From assembly GCA_012861695.1 (NCBI GenBank), contig JAAOOA010000157.1, forward strand, positions 428,501 through 492,500: DNA of 64,000 nucleotides. Direction: 5' to 3'. Source of the stretch: Trematomus loennbergii (Eukaryota > Chordata > Actinopteri > Perciformes > Nototheniidae). Positions 11,701 to 21,614 of the stretch are shown in pieces. How positions within the stretch are numbered: the first letter of the stretch is position 1; every line of letters begins with the position of its first letter. Made by a program: the position numbers and the translations under genes. The notes under the pieces are model-generated. The model saw nothing but the letters and a program-made list of their open reading frames with translations, did not search any database and was not told the origin of the DNA.

Positions 11701-14700
11701 TATAGTGTAATGGATACTGCCCTGAGTGACAGACTTTATTCGTCGTGTGACTGCATGTGCCGAACCGTGACGGTTCGGGACGAATACGGATACCGTTACA
11801 CCCCTAATCCACAGCCTTGCATTGACATTTTTTTATGCATTACTTTTCCTGATGTTTTAAGTTTTTGCTGCATTATCGATGTGCTTTAGGCAGTTATTGT
11901 ATAAAAGTAATAATCTTTGTATGGGGACAACATTAATAGTGTAGTTCCTCATGGTCCTCTTTTTGCCTCTTCACTTATCCTCCTCCTCCATGCCCCCCAT
12001 CCCCCAGAGTGCAGTTCCTTCTCTCCTCCAGCAACAGTCATCCTCCTTATACTCCTGTGCTTTGAGGGTCTCCTCTTCCTCATCTTCACCTCTGTGATGT
12101 TCGGCACCCAAGTCCACTCCATCTGTACGGACGAGACTGTAAGTGATCCATTTAGTGACCCACAATCCTCTCCTCTTGCCTCACTACTTCCTCCTGCTGC
12201 TCTCTCCTGCCTCCCTCTAACATCTGTGACCTTCTCCTGATGAATCTGCTAACAGCTGAGTGACGTACTCGTTCTGTAGTCTGATGTACAATAAGGTGCT
12301 GCAAGTTTTAACTTCGACCGCAATGACTTTCTGTGAGTTAGTCACAGGTTACTTCATTCTGTTGTACACTTCAATAAGAGATAAACTTACCTAACCTATT
12401 CACACATTTACAGTAGCTAGCCTAAAGTTGACACATGAGTGCAAACTGGCTCCTAAACAATTTTTGGCTGCTCTGGGCTCTTGTACCGTAATGTATAAAT
12501 GTGCAACGTGTGTAAGACAAAATGGCACAGACAGGCGTACTATTTCAATTCTGTTGTTATTTTATACATGCTGCTGTCCAGGGGCCTCATTTATAAACGG
12601 TGCGTACGCTCAAAAGATGGTGTACGCCAGTTTCTAAGCAAAATGTGCAGTCCTCCATGCACACTCTGCCACAAAAACGGGAGGGACGAGAACTGCGACA
12701 CAGTTGGCAGAAGGAAGAATAGAGAGAAATATGTGAAAATAAAACAAATATAATGTTACCTCATGTATCATATATGAAGAATTAATTCGCAAACATTGAT
12801 TAAAGCCAATCTTAAAATGATTAAACAAACGCCTGTTTGAGACTCCTGAGTGCACACAAAAACATAACTTGGAGAAATAAATATATACGGATATGTTATT
12901 GAAAACCACCTCGAATATGTTGTCTTAATGTTATGAAATGTATTCTCATAAATGATGCGGTAAGCAGGAGGACAGAATTACGTCTAAACTGAGGCCGTTT
13001 TGCATTTCTATAGGTTGTAGATACGAGCATGGTTTATACTATCATGTTTAATCATAGTTTTATGCCGTTTCCTAAGACTCGATAAGTCACTCATAAAACA
13101 CAGCTGCGCACAGCTGATTGACAGCTGGAACACAAACCACCAAATAAAAAAATAAACATTGACTCCACTCCGCAGGGATCCCCCGATACTTTCTTACAGT
13201 TTCTCATCATGGGGGGGTCTCCTGTCCCCGGGACAAACACACTGACCACTGCCTGAGGAAAGTTAGGTTATGTGTATTTTTTCATTAACTTTTTTCGGAC
13301 CACTTATTTATTTATTTTGGTGACGATCCGACCTCCATGCTGCTACTCTGGTTCAAACTGCATCCACCAAACAATGTGATTTGTCTCCACCTCCCCAAAA
13401 GAACCAAAATCTGACTCGGTGTGAAATGTCTTTTTTAGCTGTTCTGTCGTCATTTCCTGCGATCTCCTTCATGCAGTCAGTCAAAATGAATATTAATACG
13501 GGGCGTTTCTTTGACTATTTATAGGCAAATATGGGCGTTACGTGAAGCCCGCAAAAGCTGCGCCGCATTTCGAGTTGATTGTGATTTATAAAGGGAAACA
13601 GGCGTAGGACATACGCAGTGTTTTATAAATCGGAAAATGTCTGTGCGTATTTATTTGCTTTGTCCTACGTAAGCAACCTTCCCACGTGAATCCTACGCAA
13701 GGCTGTATAAATGAGGCCCCTGAGGCCTGTACTACGAAGCCGGATTTTCGCTTAGCGAGCTAACTTCAGGGAAAACTCTGGGTTTCCGGTCCTACGACGC
13801 TAGTTCACTTCTTAGCGGGCTAGATCTCCATGGTAACTTATGCTGAGCGGCAAACCTGCTCCGGAGCAGGTTAGGTGGCAGGCTAAGAGATCAACTTAGT
13901 GAAAGCACCGCCTGCTGACCAATCAGAGCTCAGTGTGCGGAGTTTAAAGCTATCAAGTCATATTACAGGATAAGGAAATGCAGTTTAAACTGCCGTTGCA
14001 GGAAAGACGGCCGGCAAAAATCAACTGACTGTGTGAACGTGAAAATTAATAGAATATCCCCTCCCATCTTCAGAGCAATCTGACTATTATAACATTAGCA
14101 TTAAGAAAGCTTACTTAAATATTTGCCACAAGTTAACATAAGTAACCGGATCAAAGTAACATTACGTACCCTACAGTCCGCGGCACTGTGAGTGCAGACG
14201 TCGATGTGTCCCATTATCATTCATATCATATCACATCATAATGTATCATATCTTTCCTTATCTGAGTCAGCTTCTTGAGCCGTATCTGGCCGTGCAACAC
14301 TCACAGTGTCACATACTGTATGCAGAAGTATTATTTTAAGCAACACACAGCACTAATCCTGAAACTAACCCTTACCTTAAGAAGAATCGGAATGTGCTTC
14401 TAAAAAATTGGAAATTGGACTTTACCAAGAGAATTGCAATTGGTGCCTTTCTAGTCGTCTCATAGAAAGGTAAATGTGTCCATGTATCAGTGAACAAAGG
14501 AATCGGTTCCCTCTTTATGTTCAGTAGTTTGGTGATATCCTAAAATCATTCAGCCAATCTGTGTGCCTGTGTTTAGGAGCTCACCAAACCAAACTCCTTC
14601 TCCTGCTTTTAACTTCTTTTTGTCTGCAACTCTAGGTCAGATTTACATTATGGGATACATTTGATCATTACATTGAGGAGAGAGGTGTAGGGAACTGGAC

Positions 14701-17700
14701 ATCGAGGAGAGAAAGGCACCAGGACACAAGCCCCATGTTGTGTTTGTGTAGAAATCACTTAACACTGGTTTGTCGCCCGCATGATTTTTAGGAACGTTTT
14801 CTTGTGTGCTTTTTTTTTTCTACATTTAGTGACTTAAAAGAGTCCCTATTTGGAATATGATTTGATAACAGGCTGGGTCACCAACTGAAGCAAACCAACT
14901 GAAGTTTGGTTGTCTCTCATTTTCAGGGCATAGAGCAGTTGAAAAAGGAAGAGAGAAGATGGTCTAAAAAACTAAGTGGATGAACATGAGGGCGGTATTT
15001 GGACACCCTTTCTCCTTATTGTGGTTTAGTCCCTTCTCCACCCCTGACCATGGAAAAGCTGAGACCTATCAGTATGTGGTGTGAGGGCTCAGCAAGGAGG
15101 CTCCCCCCCCCGTAGAGCTCAGTGTCGCTCCCAACACGGTTGTACATTGTGCCATTGTATCTCCCACACTTTCCATCTGCTTTTTATATTTCCATCCATG
15201 TGCGCTCTCCGTTTATTTTGTGTTGCCTTCAGTGAGCTGAGTTGCAGAGAAAAAGAAAGCACTTTGAGTTTTGAATCCTGTTTGAAAACACTGAATCTGT
15301 TCTTTCCAGCTGTTTCCATGTCTGTATCAGGTGCCTTCTCTTCTGTGTTCACTCTTGCTTTCTCTTAAGGGATTATTTTGGTTACAATGAAAAAAACAAC
15401 ATATTTTCACTAACCCCTAATTATGGTTTGCCATGCTGATAGTTATAGTTTCAGATGTTGACGATTCAAGATATCCACCCCTGCAAAACAATAGAATATA
15501 TCGGAATTAAACGTAGTGACTATATTTTCATATGTCTAATAACTTGAAATGTAGGATCATTGTGTGTTGTTTCCTAATAATAAGTCCTTCATATGTTCAT
15601 AGGTGCACCAAGTTGCACCGTACTGTTTCTACAGTGGCCCAGAAAGGACAAACCAAACACTGGCTCTGAAGGTGGTTTTGGGGTTTTTCGTTACCTGAAT
15701 GCCAGTAAATGTTAATTACTTACTAACTGGTCTCCATTGTAACCTGGACTTTGAATTTTTCCAGATTTTCAAATTGTGGAATCACCCCAAACAAGATTAC
15801 ATGAATCTTCATTGTAAAAGGTGGAAAATAATAATCCTTGACAAATAAACCCCAAGTTATCGGCATTACTACAAAAATACTGGTGGTTAGTGGAACATTT
15901 TATTTTGTCATCTGGATGAATTGACCCTTTAAAATCATAATTTTGTCACAGTAATCAATAGTGTGTTGCAAAATGTTGAATAGTTCCCACTACAATGGTG
16001 AGGTTCGAGTAGATTCATAGAATCAGTCTTCCTTTGCGAGCTATCTGCAAACGGATCCATTCTCAATAGTGCCAAAAACTGCATGAGGAACACTCTGCCA
16101 TCAGGACAGTGGGCCTTTGGTCAACTTGATTGTGATAGAAAATACTTATCTGTGCCCCCCCACCCGAGACAGATCAGGTAACTGACAGAAAGGAGAACAT
16201 GTTCAAAGTGATCCCTGATACGCGCATGACTTTTACATGACAGTATGAAGAATCCCTCTGAAACTACATACAATGCCAAAAAAGCTGCAGTTTTATCATA
16301 TATTTTTAATAATACTTAATTGTTGCCCAAGTGTGGAACATCCTCCCTGATTCCTCTCTGATACATGCTTGACATAACAAAATCAGATTTCACCTAAACC
16401 AGCCTGAGAGTCTGTTTGATTCACCAGACAGTATTGTGTGTGTGGGTAAGCTTAGATTTAAAGGTCCCATGTCATGCTTTTCCGGTTATTACCCGTCCCC
16501 TTGTGTGTTATGAAGGTTTTTCTGCATGTAAACGGTGCAGAGTCACAAACCCTCAAAGTACACCCTGTAGCGAGTAAAACTCTAACACAGAGAAGACCTG
16601 TCTATGCTGCCCCAGAATGCCTCGTTGGACATTTCTCATTTTCCATTTGTTTCTTCCGGGAACCGCATGACGTCATGCGGAACCAAAATGGACCAATCCG
16701 CGGAGCTCCTCACACACCAGGATCCCTTGGCGTCACTATCAAACGCAGTGGGGGGACCATTAGCGTACATTTTCAACTAATAGGGAGTCCCATACCAGTA
16801 AGCCAGCTCACTGAGCAGCGAGCATCGCAGCGTCCCGACCAATCAGAGCACACTGGGCTCATAGGGAGGGGGGGGGCAGGAGCTCCAACAAGCCGTTTAG
16901 GACAGAGTGAATACACATACTATACAGAGATGCTGTATGAGAAACCAATGTGAGTTTGGAACATTGCACAATGTAAATCTATTTAGTAGACTTCAACAAT
17001 GGAATTATGATCAGTAGAAATGGCCATGACATGGGACCTTTAAAAACTCAGCTTTAAAATTACAATAGTTTTCTGTGGGGAGTCATTATATAAAATGTAT
17101 AGCTGTGCATACATCCTATGATTATGCAGCAGGATATTTCTTGACTGTATTTATGCACTATTTGAACCTCCTCTAAAGCATTTCATAACGTCTTAACTTT
17201 AATCATTCTCATTTACGAAAGTACTAGAAATGCAAATTCCTTCTTTGTATCATTTGAGATGTTCTCCTGTGAACTGCTTCCTCTATTCTTTATTACGTGT
17301 GTAATGTTGTTTTATCTGAATGCATGGCACAGGTGAGGTCAGTAATGTATGTCAATCACAGCCGGTATGATGAAGGCCCGCTGGTGAGAATGATGCTGGA
17401 GATGATTTGTTTTTTACAGACATTTTAATTAGAACAAAATAATTTAATTATTTCAAAATATTCTGAAAATAATTCAGCACAAGTGCAGAGAATAAATACT
17501 TCTCAGTTGCAATGCAACAACTGTGTTTGCTTGCTTTTTCCAATGTATTAATTGACTCTTTAAATGTGAAGCTGGTACAGCCAGATGTTTCAACCTCTTT
17601 ATTTTCCTGTTTAAGGTTTCTTCTCTCCCTGCATACAGTCCTCTCACTCCCTGCATTTTGACATTTTCACTCTGTCCTTCATTCTATTCCAACTTAACTG

Positions 17701-19241
17701 TTTATTCCTCTGTCCCATGCTATGCTCTTTCCACACTCATGCAATGCTTTGGTTGATCACTCATTGTGTCCTGAGCTTTCTGAAGCAGAGCCCTGTTTGT
17801 AGTCTTGATGAGGTAAGCTTGCTACAGACTGTAAGTCACACGGACGTCCCATCAAGCTTAACTCATCACCAGCATGTCCATGTGGAGGCCAGAGTGCTTC
17901 AGGTCTCCTTTTTACAGATTGAACCCAACATGACGGATGAATGAGAGCTCTGTGTGTGACAGGAAGCATGCACCATGTTGACCATGTGACTTGTTCTTCT
18001 GCAGGGTTTTTCTTTATTCCCAGTGCATGTGAGTCATTTTGGACAGTATTTATTTTGAGCAGGTTTCTTAGAAGATTAATCAGAACTGATAGAGCATTTA
18101 AAGGATGGAGTAAAACTAGTTATTGCAACACTTGTATGTGTTATGTACTTTGAAAGAATAGCTACGCCTCCTGTCTGTACTGGCCATGAAGACATCTGAG
18201 TTGGAGGTAGCCAAAGCTAGTAAATCTTTTCTAAATGTGCCTTTTTAAAAAAACAAAACATTTTGGACAAGCAAGATCTTACTTATTTCATCACTTCATT
18301 CACATAACCCAGGTTGCTTTATTGTGAAATACCTTGCACAACAAACATTGTGGTCAGTAACACTGCTCCTGTTGCATCTTTATGTATAGATACATATTTG
18401 ATATATATGGCTGGGTCTTTTCCTTTTTTTGTGTTTGTGAAGAGAACACCAACAGATTAGTAACAAAGCCTTTAGAGGACCAGCCTGAGGCATGTTCCAC
18501 TTCTACACTGAAGTTTTAATTTGCACAGGATGATCAACTATGTAACTATGGTTTGATGATGACATATGTACTTTTCCTCAAGTTTGAACAGTTGACTTTG
18601 GAATGAAACCTGACAGTCCCAGTGTCTTCCTGTCTGTTGGTACAATATCCCCCTTTGGCTTCTTACTGTTTGAGGATCCCTTCCAATTCAGGCCTGGATC
18701 TTTATTTGGAAGAGAGTGCTACATGGCCAATAAAGACAGGACTTATTTTAGAACCTAGACTTATTACTCTTTCAACATACATACAGCAAATGAGTATTGT
18801 ATTAAGATAGACAAGAATGTGAACCTATCCTTTAGATGTAATCCAGAAGCTTTTTTCCTGGACCCTTTTTAGTCTGATTAGTGTCTGAGAAACCACAGAG
18901 CTAATCATAGTGTGTCGCTGCAGTCATCATCCCTGTGTGTTTGTTATGCTTGATAGTGCATGTATCACATGACTTCTGGTCCTTTTTGGCTCAGCTCTGC
19001 TCTCCTCAGACCCTCACTGTGAGTTCTCCTGCAGGGCATCGAGCGTCTGAAGGGAGAGACGGGGAAGTGGGGGAAGGTTCCGTGTAGGGAGGCCATGCAG
19101 ATGGCGTTTGGCGGCCCCTTCTCTCTGTCCTGGTGCAGTCCCTTCGCAGGGCTGAGCTGCACACGGAGCCCTGCCGAGCACACCCCCCTCCCCCAGGGGG
19201 ACATCATCGAGGAGGACGTCATAGAGATACCGTTTACCTAG
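1079..19241 (+). CDS. zdhhc3: Zdhhc3-like palmitoyltransferase, whole gene
   Basis: Golgi-type DHHC protein S-acyltransferase, which attaches palmitate to cysteines of membrane proteins. Coding exons are 1079-1420, 1651-1775, 2018-2113, 9615-9696 and 12008-12138, followed by either 14927-15084 or 19035-19241. The product has four membrane segments (two in exon 1, one each in exons 4 and 5). The cysteine-rich domain spans exons 2-3, with CPKC, HHC and CKRC upstream of the catalytic DHHC, expected at about residues 166-169. The start at 1079 has an in-frame TGA at 1073-1075 and a splice acceptor at 1005. The corrected protein is about 311 or 327 residues depending on the last exon. I prefer ZDHHC3 over its paralogue ZDHHC7 because of the exon 2-5 residues and the PYQYVV-like end of the first terminal exon; the N-terminus (RDVEH) also resembles ZDHHC7. 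Two single-base deletions interrupt the frame, in exon 3 and in the first terminal exon; I read them as assembly errors. Confidence 0.9.
1651..1775 (+). CDS. zdhhc3: zdhhc3 coding exon 2: first half of cysteine-rich domain
   Basis: Begins [18 protein letters not shown] and includes the zinc-binding CPKCC and HHC residues. It is bounded by GCTAG and GTAGG. The 125-nt length leaves phase 2, which is completed by the first base of the next exon. Confidence 0.95.
2018..2113 (+). CDS. zdhhc3: zdhhc3 coding exon 3: catalytic DHHC exon, one base short
   Basis: Codes for [10 protein letters not shown], then the catalytic motif, and downstream the [16 protein letters not shown] stretch in another frame. 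As given, the exon is 96 nt; 97 are needed to join exon 2 (phase 2) to exon 4 (phase 0). The missing base is between 2049 and 2053, where GACCACAT stands for an expected GACCACCAT, so as written the motif is broken. Flanking splice sites (CCCAG, GTAAGT) are good. Confidence 0.9.
2147..2873. mobile_element. Non-autonomous hAT-type DNA transposon
   Basis: Terminal inverted repeats TAGGGATGCTCCGATCG (left) and CGATCGGAGCATCCCTA (right) bound a 727-bp element with no transposase. A perfect 8-bp target duplication ATTATAAC is at 2139-2146 and 2874-2881, diagnostic of hAT transposition. Subterminal GATCGG/CCGATC motifs are abundant at both ends. It lies just inside zdhhc3 intron 3, 33 bp after the donor. 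Confidence 0.9.
3210..4440 (-). mobile_element. CR1/L2-like LINE, 3' part (copy A)
   Basis: Minus-strand remnants of non-LTR reverse transcriptase: a D-Y-S-S-A-F-N-T block at about 4345-4385, the A-P-Q-G-C-V-L-S-P catalytic-region block near 4215-4250 and an A-D-D-T-T block near 4130-4160, then the C-terminal region and a 3' tail at 3210. Several frameshifts and internal deletions make it dead. It is broken at 4440 by the element at 4442-7665 and resumes at about 7666. Copy B at 26672-27992 shows the uninterrupted order. Confidence 0.85.
5623..5750. repeat. (AT)n arrays
   Basis: Three AT-dinucleotide stretches separated by related CCTACCTATTGT segments. They lie inside the Harbinger-like element and overlap the palindrome listed next. 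Confidence 0.9.
5682..5779. repeat. AT-rich perfect-arm palindrome
   Basis: The left arm starts at 5682 (GTCTGCTGCTGAGCCTACC) and is answered in reverse complement by 5761-5779 (GGTAGGCTCAGCAGCAGAC). Pairing continues inward almost without mismatch through TATTGT..ATTAT into an AT core. The 98-bp whole can fold into a near-complete hairpin or cruciform. Confidence 0.9.
5865..6000 (-). mobile_element. tRNA-derived SINE fragment
   Basis: Read on the minus strand it begins with a tRNA-like head (GGTGCAGTGGTCTGGTGCG) and has a B-box at 5931-5941 (GGTTCAAACCC on that strand). A tail with GGGCAAGACACTTGACCCC, typical of fish SINE bodies, follows. Confidence 0.7.
6018..7450 (-). CDS. Transposon-encoded Myb/SANT-like protein, three exons, no start found
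   Basis: Spliced minus-strand reading frame with exons 7450-7120, 6871-6770 and 6352-6018. The phases agree (331+102+335 = 768 nt, about 255 residues) with GT-AG sites at each junction. Exon 1 carries a Myb/SANT-like DNA-binding fold remnant ([16 protein letters not shown], then [19 protein letters not shown]). Exon 2 is Ser/Pro-rich and ends in SKRK, continuing as RKRARDD across the junction, a likely nuclear signal. Exon 3 is a charged probable coiled coil. In PIF/Harbinger transposons this type of protein brings the transposase to the nucleus and to the ends. No ATG is seen at the start: the frame opens at a GTG and the first Trp helix is degraded, so it is probably partial. Confidence 0.6.
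7666..7990 (-). mobile_element. LINE copy A, 5' remainder
   Basis: Continuation of the LINE broken at 4440. The minus strand shows the start of the reverse transcriptase ([20 protein letters not shown], then D-P-L-Q-F-A-Y-R) and an endonuclease fragment ([15 protein letters not shown]) close to it, so an internal deletion has joined them. Confidence 0.75.
8337..9320. mobile_element. ~1-kb non-autonomous Harbinger-like element, copy 1
   Basis: Starts GGCGCCGTTTACACGAGG and ends GTGTGAGTGGGGCC, an imperfect terminal inverted repeat. Near-identical copies lie at 21615-22814 and 57460-58432. Copies 1 and 3 share an internal deletion of about 0.2 kb relative to copy 2 (after ATTGACAA). Short open frames within it are not conserved as protein and are not called as genes. 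Confidence 0.8.
9615..9696 (+). CDS. zdhhc3: zdhhc3 coding exon 4: TM3
   Basis: 82 nt coding for [20 protein letters not shown] then CFEDDWT, the third membrane helix and luminal loop. Acceptor is ACCAAG, donor GTGAGT. It ends in phase 1. Confidence 0.93.
10377..11806 (-). mobile_element. hAT-type transposon with BED zinc-finger remnant
   Basis: Ends TAGGGGTGTAACGG and CCGTTACACCCCTA are inverted repeats. Flanks ATCCACGG (10369-10376) and ATCCACAG (11807-11814) are an 8-bp duplication with one mismatch. On the minus strand, 11151-10867 encodes a ZBED-like N-terminus (SAVWEHFGF, then TVCRRW and VRYANSNT). The second zinc-binding Cys of CxxC appears as Trp and the frame is lost soon after. The rest of the transposase is absent. 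Confidence 0.8.
12008..12138 (+). CDS. zdhhc3: zdhhc3 coding exon 5: TM4
   Basis: Codes for [34 protein letters not shown] and VHSICTDET, the fourth membrane helix and the start of the cytosolic tail. The acceptor follows a long C/T tract, the donor is GTAAGT. It ends in phase 0, as both alternative terminal exons require. Confidence 0.95.
12579..13722. mobile_element. DNA transposon-like element with CAGGGGCCTCATTTATA ends
   Basis: Left end CAGGGGCCTCATTTATAAA and right end TATAAATGAGGCCCCTG are perfect inverted repeats over about 17 bp. The 1,144-bp interior also carries CGTACGC/GCGTACG-like subterminal motifs. No transposase was found and no convincing target duplication is visible. It directly abuts a second repeat fragment beginning GGCCTGTACTACGAAGC. 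Confidence 0.75.
13724..13950. mobile_element. Fragment of a second DNA transposon
   Basis: Begins AGGCCTGTACTACGAAGCCG with repeated GCTAG/CTAGC-type subterminal motifs, the style of a widespread fish DNA-transposon end. I could not find the opposite end, so it is probably truncated. Confidence 0.4.
14927..15084 (+). CDS. zdhhc3: zdhhc3 alternative terminal exon 6a, one base short
   Basis: After TTTCAG it codes for [15 protein letters not shown], then in the next frame [13 protein letters not shown] and the conserved end Y-Q-Y-V-V before TGA at 15082-15084. The length is 158 nt where 159 (52 residues plus stop) is expected; one A is missing from the run at 14966-14971. Read literally, the frame stops after a few residues. 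This is the classic short ZDHHC3 tail. Confidence 0.88.
15085..16461 (+). other. 3' UTR of exon 6a, then intron
   Basis: Downstream of the first zdhhc3 stop codon. It would hold the 3' UTR when exon 6a is used and intron when 6b is used. AATAAA-like motifs occur (for example near 15842), but I cannot choose the cleavage site. No other gene was seen. Confidence 0.4.
16462..17039. mobile_element. TTAA-flanked MITE-like element
   Basis: Ends AGGTCCCATGTCATG and CATGACATGGGACCT are inverted repeats. TTAA is present immediately outside each end (16458-16461; 17040-17043). TTAA duplications are typical of piggyBac and Kolobok elements. There is no transposase in its 578 bp. It lies between the two alternative zdhhc3 terminal exons. 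Confidence 0.75.
17044..19034 (+). other. Intron between alternative terminal exons
   Basis: About 2 kb of A/T-rich sequence before exon 6b. No coding exon or complete mobile element was recognised. Confidence 0.4.
19035..19241 (+). CDS. zdhhc3: zdhhc3 alternative terminal exon 6b
   Basis: After CTGCAG it codes for [14 protein letters not shown], then [16 protein letters not shown] and an acidic end ([13 protein letters not shown]) before TAG at 19239-19241. It starts in phase 0 with the same Gly-Ile-Glu as exon 6a and has the same F-G-x-P-F-S-L-x-W-x-S-P-F core, so the two are homologous alternatives that arose by exon duplication. It is intact, 68 residues, and gives a 327-residue protein. 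The acidic EIPFT tail could be a short protein-binding end; that is an inference. Confidence 0.85.
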   Translation, partial: GIERLKGETGKWGKVPCREAMQMAFGGPFSLSWCSPFAGLSCTRSPAEHTPLPQGDIIEEDVIEIPFT

Positions 19242-21430
19242 CCCCGCCTGGGCTCAGGAAGACATTTTATTTTTCAGTCTTGGAGGTTTCTCTACATGGA
19301 CTTGGCTTTCTAATAGGATGCACCAACTCCAGCTTTACCCTAAAACTCAATGATTGCAAGCCAGGCGAAAACGCAGGAAAAGCTCTTTTGTTGCATTCAT
19401 AATCCCCCGGTAATGAGCCCAGTGTCGGGGGATTTCTGTCACAGGTGCAATCATTTGTGAAACCTCTGTGTACTTTGCGCCCTCTTCCACAATTTACCAA
19501 CTTTCCAAAACATCTGGTCCCATCTGCGCTGAATCCAAGTACACTATGTCCCCCATAAGACCCAACAGGGCTTTATAAATAGAAAGAAACCACTTGGATT
19601 TTATTTATGTTTTTATTTTTAAAGATTTTATGTTATATCACATGTAAAACTTCCATGTTCTTGTACAGAACAGTTGCCTTTTGTTAATACTTTTACCAAA
19701 CTAGCAGTGCAGAATGTTCTTGCACACACCCTAACCTGCAGTATTTTCCTGAAAGCATTGTGTAATTACAGTAGTATAACTCTGCCAGGTGTCTGACTCC
19801 AAACATATTTTCTATCTAAAATTATTAGTAGCAAATATACCAATTTTTTTTTATTTGTGTAGATAAATATATATATATATATATATTACAGTATACTCTG
19901 GCTCTACAGGCTGCTTTCTCTCTCTGCTTGCTGAGCACCAGCTGAGCGTTTCATGTTCATAAGAGGCAGACCACTTGGCATTAGCTCGGAAAATCGAAAG
20001 ACCATCAGGAATATGCAGCTGTGTGAGTGGTTCTAGATCTTTGGAGCCATACCAAATAATTATTAGCTACATTAAAAAAACTAACTTTGGCCAAAAAAAC
20101 GTACTGCCATTTGTTCAGCTGTGTATTGAGTTATGTTAGCTGTAAGCGCTCAGCCAAACACACCACCCTAACTGTCCAAACTTAGACCCAGCAGCAGGAT
20201 GAGGGTGGTGGTCAGTCAGTGGCTAATGACAGTATTAGGTTCTTTAAAACTTGTGATTCACCTTAACCCGGGAAGTCCTTAAGCATAGACATAAATTAAC
20301 ACCAAAAATATAAGGCTTATTTGTCCAGCATTATGCAACATTAGTTGTGGACAAACAGTGATGCACACACGGCTGACTGCAGGATCCCCTGGCCAAGATA
20401 CAGAAAGTGGTTGCAGAACTGAGTACTGACACCTTCCAGCTCCTCCTCCTCTCCAAAGCCTTTCTGATCTGAGAGGATGAAGGACTTTCAAAGGTCCATT
20501 GTGTAGGGTTTAGTGTGATCTAATGCTGAGGTGGGTGATTGCAACCAACTGAATGAATTTAACTTTGTGCCTTAAATGTATTGACAAGCAAATATAACAG
20601 TGTTGGGAGAAACACTTTATATTAATGTTTAATAACTCATGTGTCCAGTTCTGCTGTCTGTTTCTGGATATGCCATTTTCAGTGAATGACTTCATGTGGA
20701 TGAGATCATTGTGTCGTTGAGTAAACAGCAGAATAAGGGCTTTTAACTGTTAAACGGGTGCTGGGTGTCATGGGACCATTTTTCAAACTGTGTGATCATT
20801 GTGTGTTTTTTTTAAATTATTTTAAAAGGAATCTATTATATGTATCTGTACATTATACCATACTGTTTGTAAGCATTTAATATTTTTTTACAGACTCACC
20901 CTCAGTTTTACATGAGATAAAAAAGTATTTACAATAAAATGGGAAAATGGACTGTTGGCTGTTTTTAATTAATAGAACAGGAATGGTTTCAGTGGGACAC
21001 TCTTCAGGGAAAGGTCTAGCATAAACGCTGGGCTTCTTCATCAATAATGACATTGTATGTAAGAAATGTGTGTTCTGAGGGGCATTGCTTACTTCCTGTG
21101 TCTACTGAGCACTATCACTAGATGGCGCCAAACTTAAGATGTTGAAACAATCATGTCCGATCTTTATAGGGAACATATCATGCTCATGTCATTGATTTGT
21201 ACTCTTCATTTTCTCTGCAATGTAACATGTTTACTCTCCAATCTGTTTAGATACAGCTGTATCCCACTTTGTCTGAAACCATCCATTTGTCTGTGTGAGA
21301 CCCCCTCACTCATCTGTGATGATTCGCCTACATCTTTTCTTGTGTTAAACCCTCTGTAATCATATTTAACCCACCAGCTCGCTAGATAAAAATCCCTTTT
21401 ATAACTCACTCTTAAATTAATGCATTTACA
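19242..21430 (+). other. zdhhc3: zdhhc3 3' UTR and downstream sequence
   Basis: Non-coding sequence after the second stop codon. The best polyadenylation signal is AATAAA at 20933-20938, with T/G-rich sequence after it, implying a 3' UTR of about 1.7 kb. A short AT microsatellite sits at about 19867-19887. Confidence 0.5.
20933..20938 (+). promoter_or_regulatory. zdhhc3: Candidate polyadenylation signal of zdhhc3
   Basis: Canonical AATAAA following A/T-rich 3' UTR, with T/G-rich sequence downstream. Confidence 0.45.
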
Positions 21431-21431
21431 C

Positions 21432-21530
21432 TTAGCTCACCTATTATGCTATATTCGAACAATATATTATTGGGCCATATCTATACAAAATAGCGTTAAA
21501 ATACCAAACAGATCACCCATTGTAGCATGC
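21432..21530. repeat. Dispersed repeat, copy related to 28900-29012
   Basis: Contains AGCTCACCTATTATGCTATA and AATACCAAACAGATCACCCA. The same two blocks occur in reverse orientation at 28900-29012. Probably a MITE or its end. Confidence 0.65.
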
Positions 21531-21614
21531 CTCATACCCCTCTAATTCAGCCCTGTTATGCCCCTTTTCTACCAAACCGGTTCCAGGGCCGGTTCCGGGC
21601 TAGAGCCTGACTCA

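Noticed and set aside
1079..19241. Assignment to zdhhc7
   Set aside because: The N-terminal RDVEH resembles ZDHHC7, but the exons 2-5 residues and the YQYVV tail fit ZDHHC3 better; not fully excluded.
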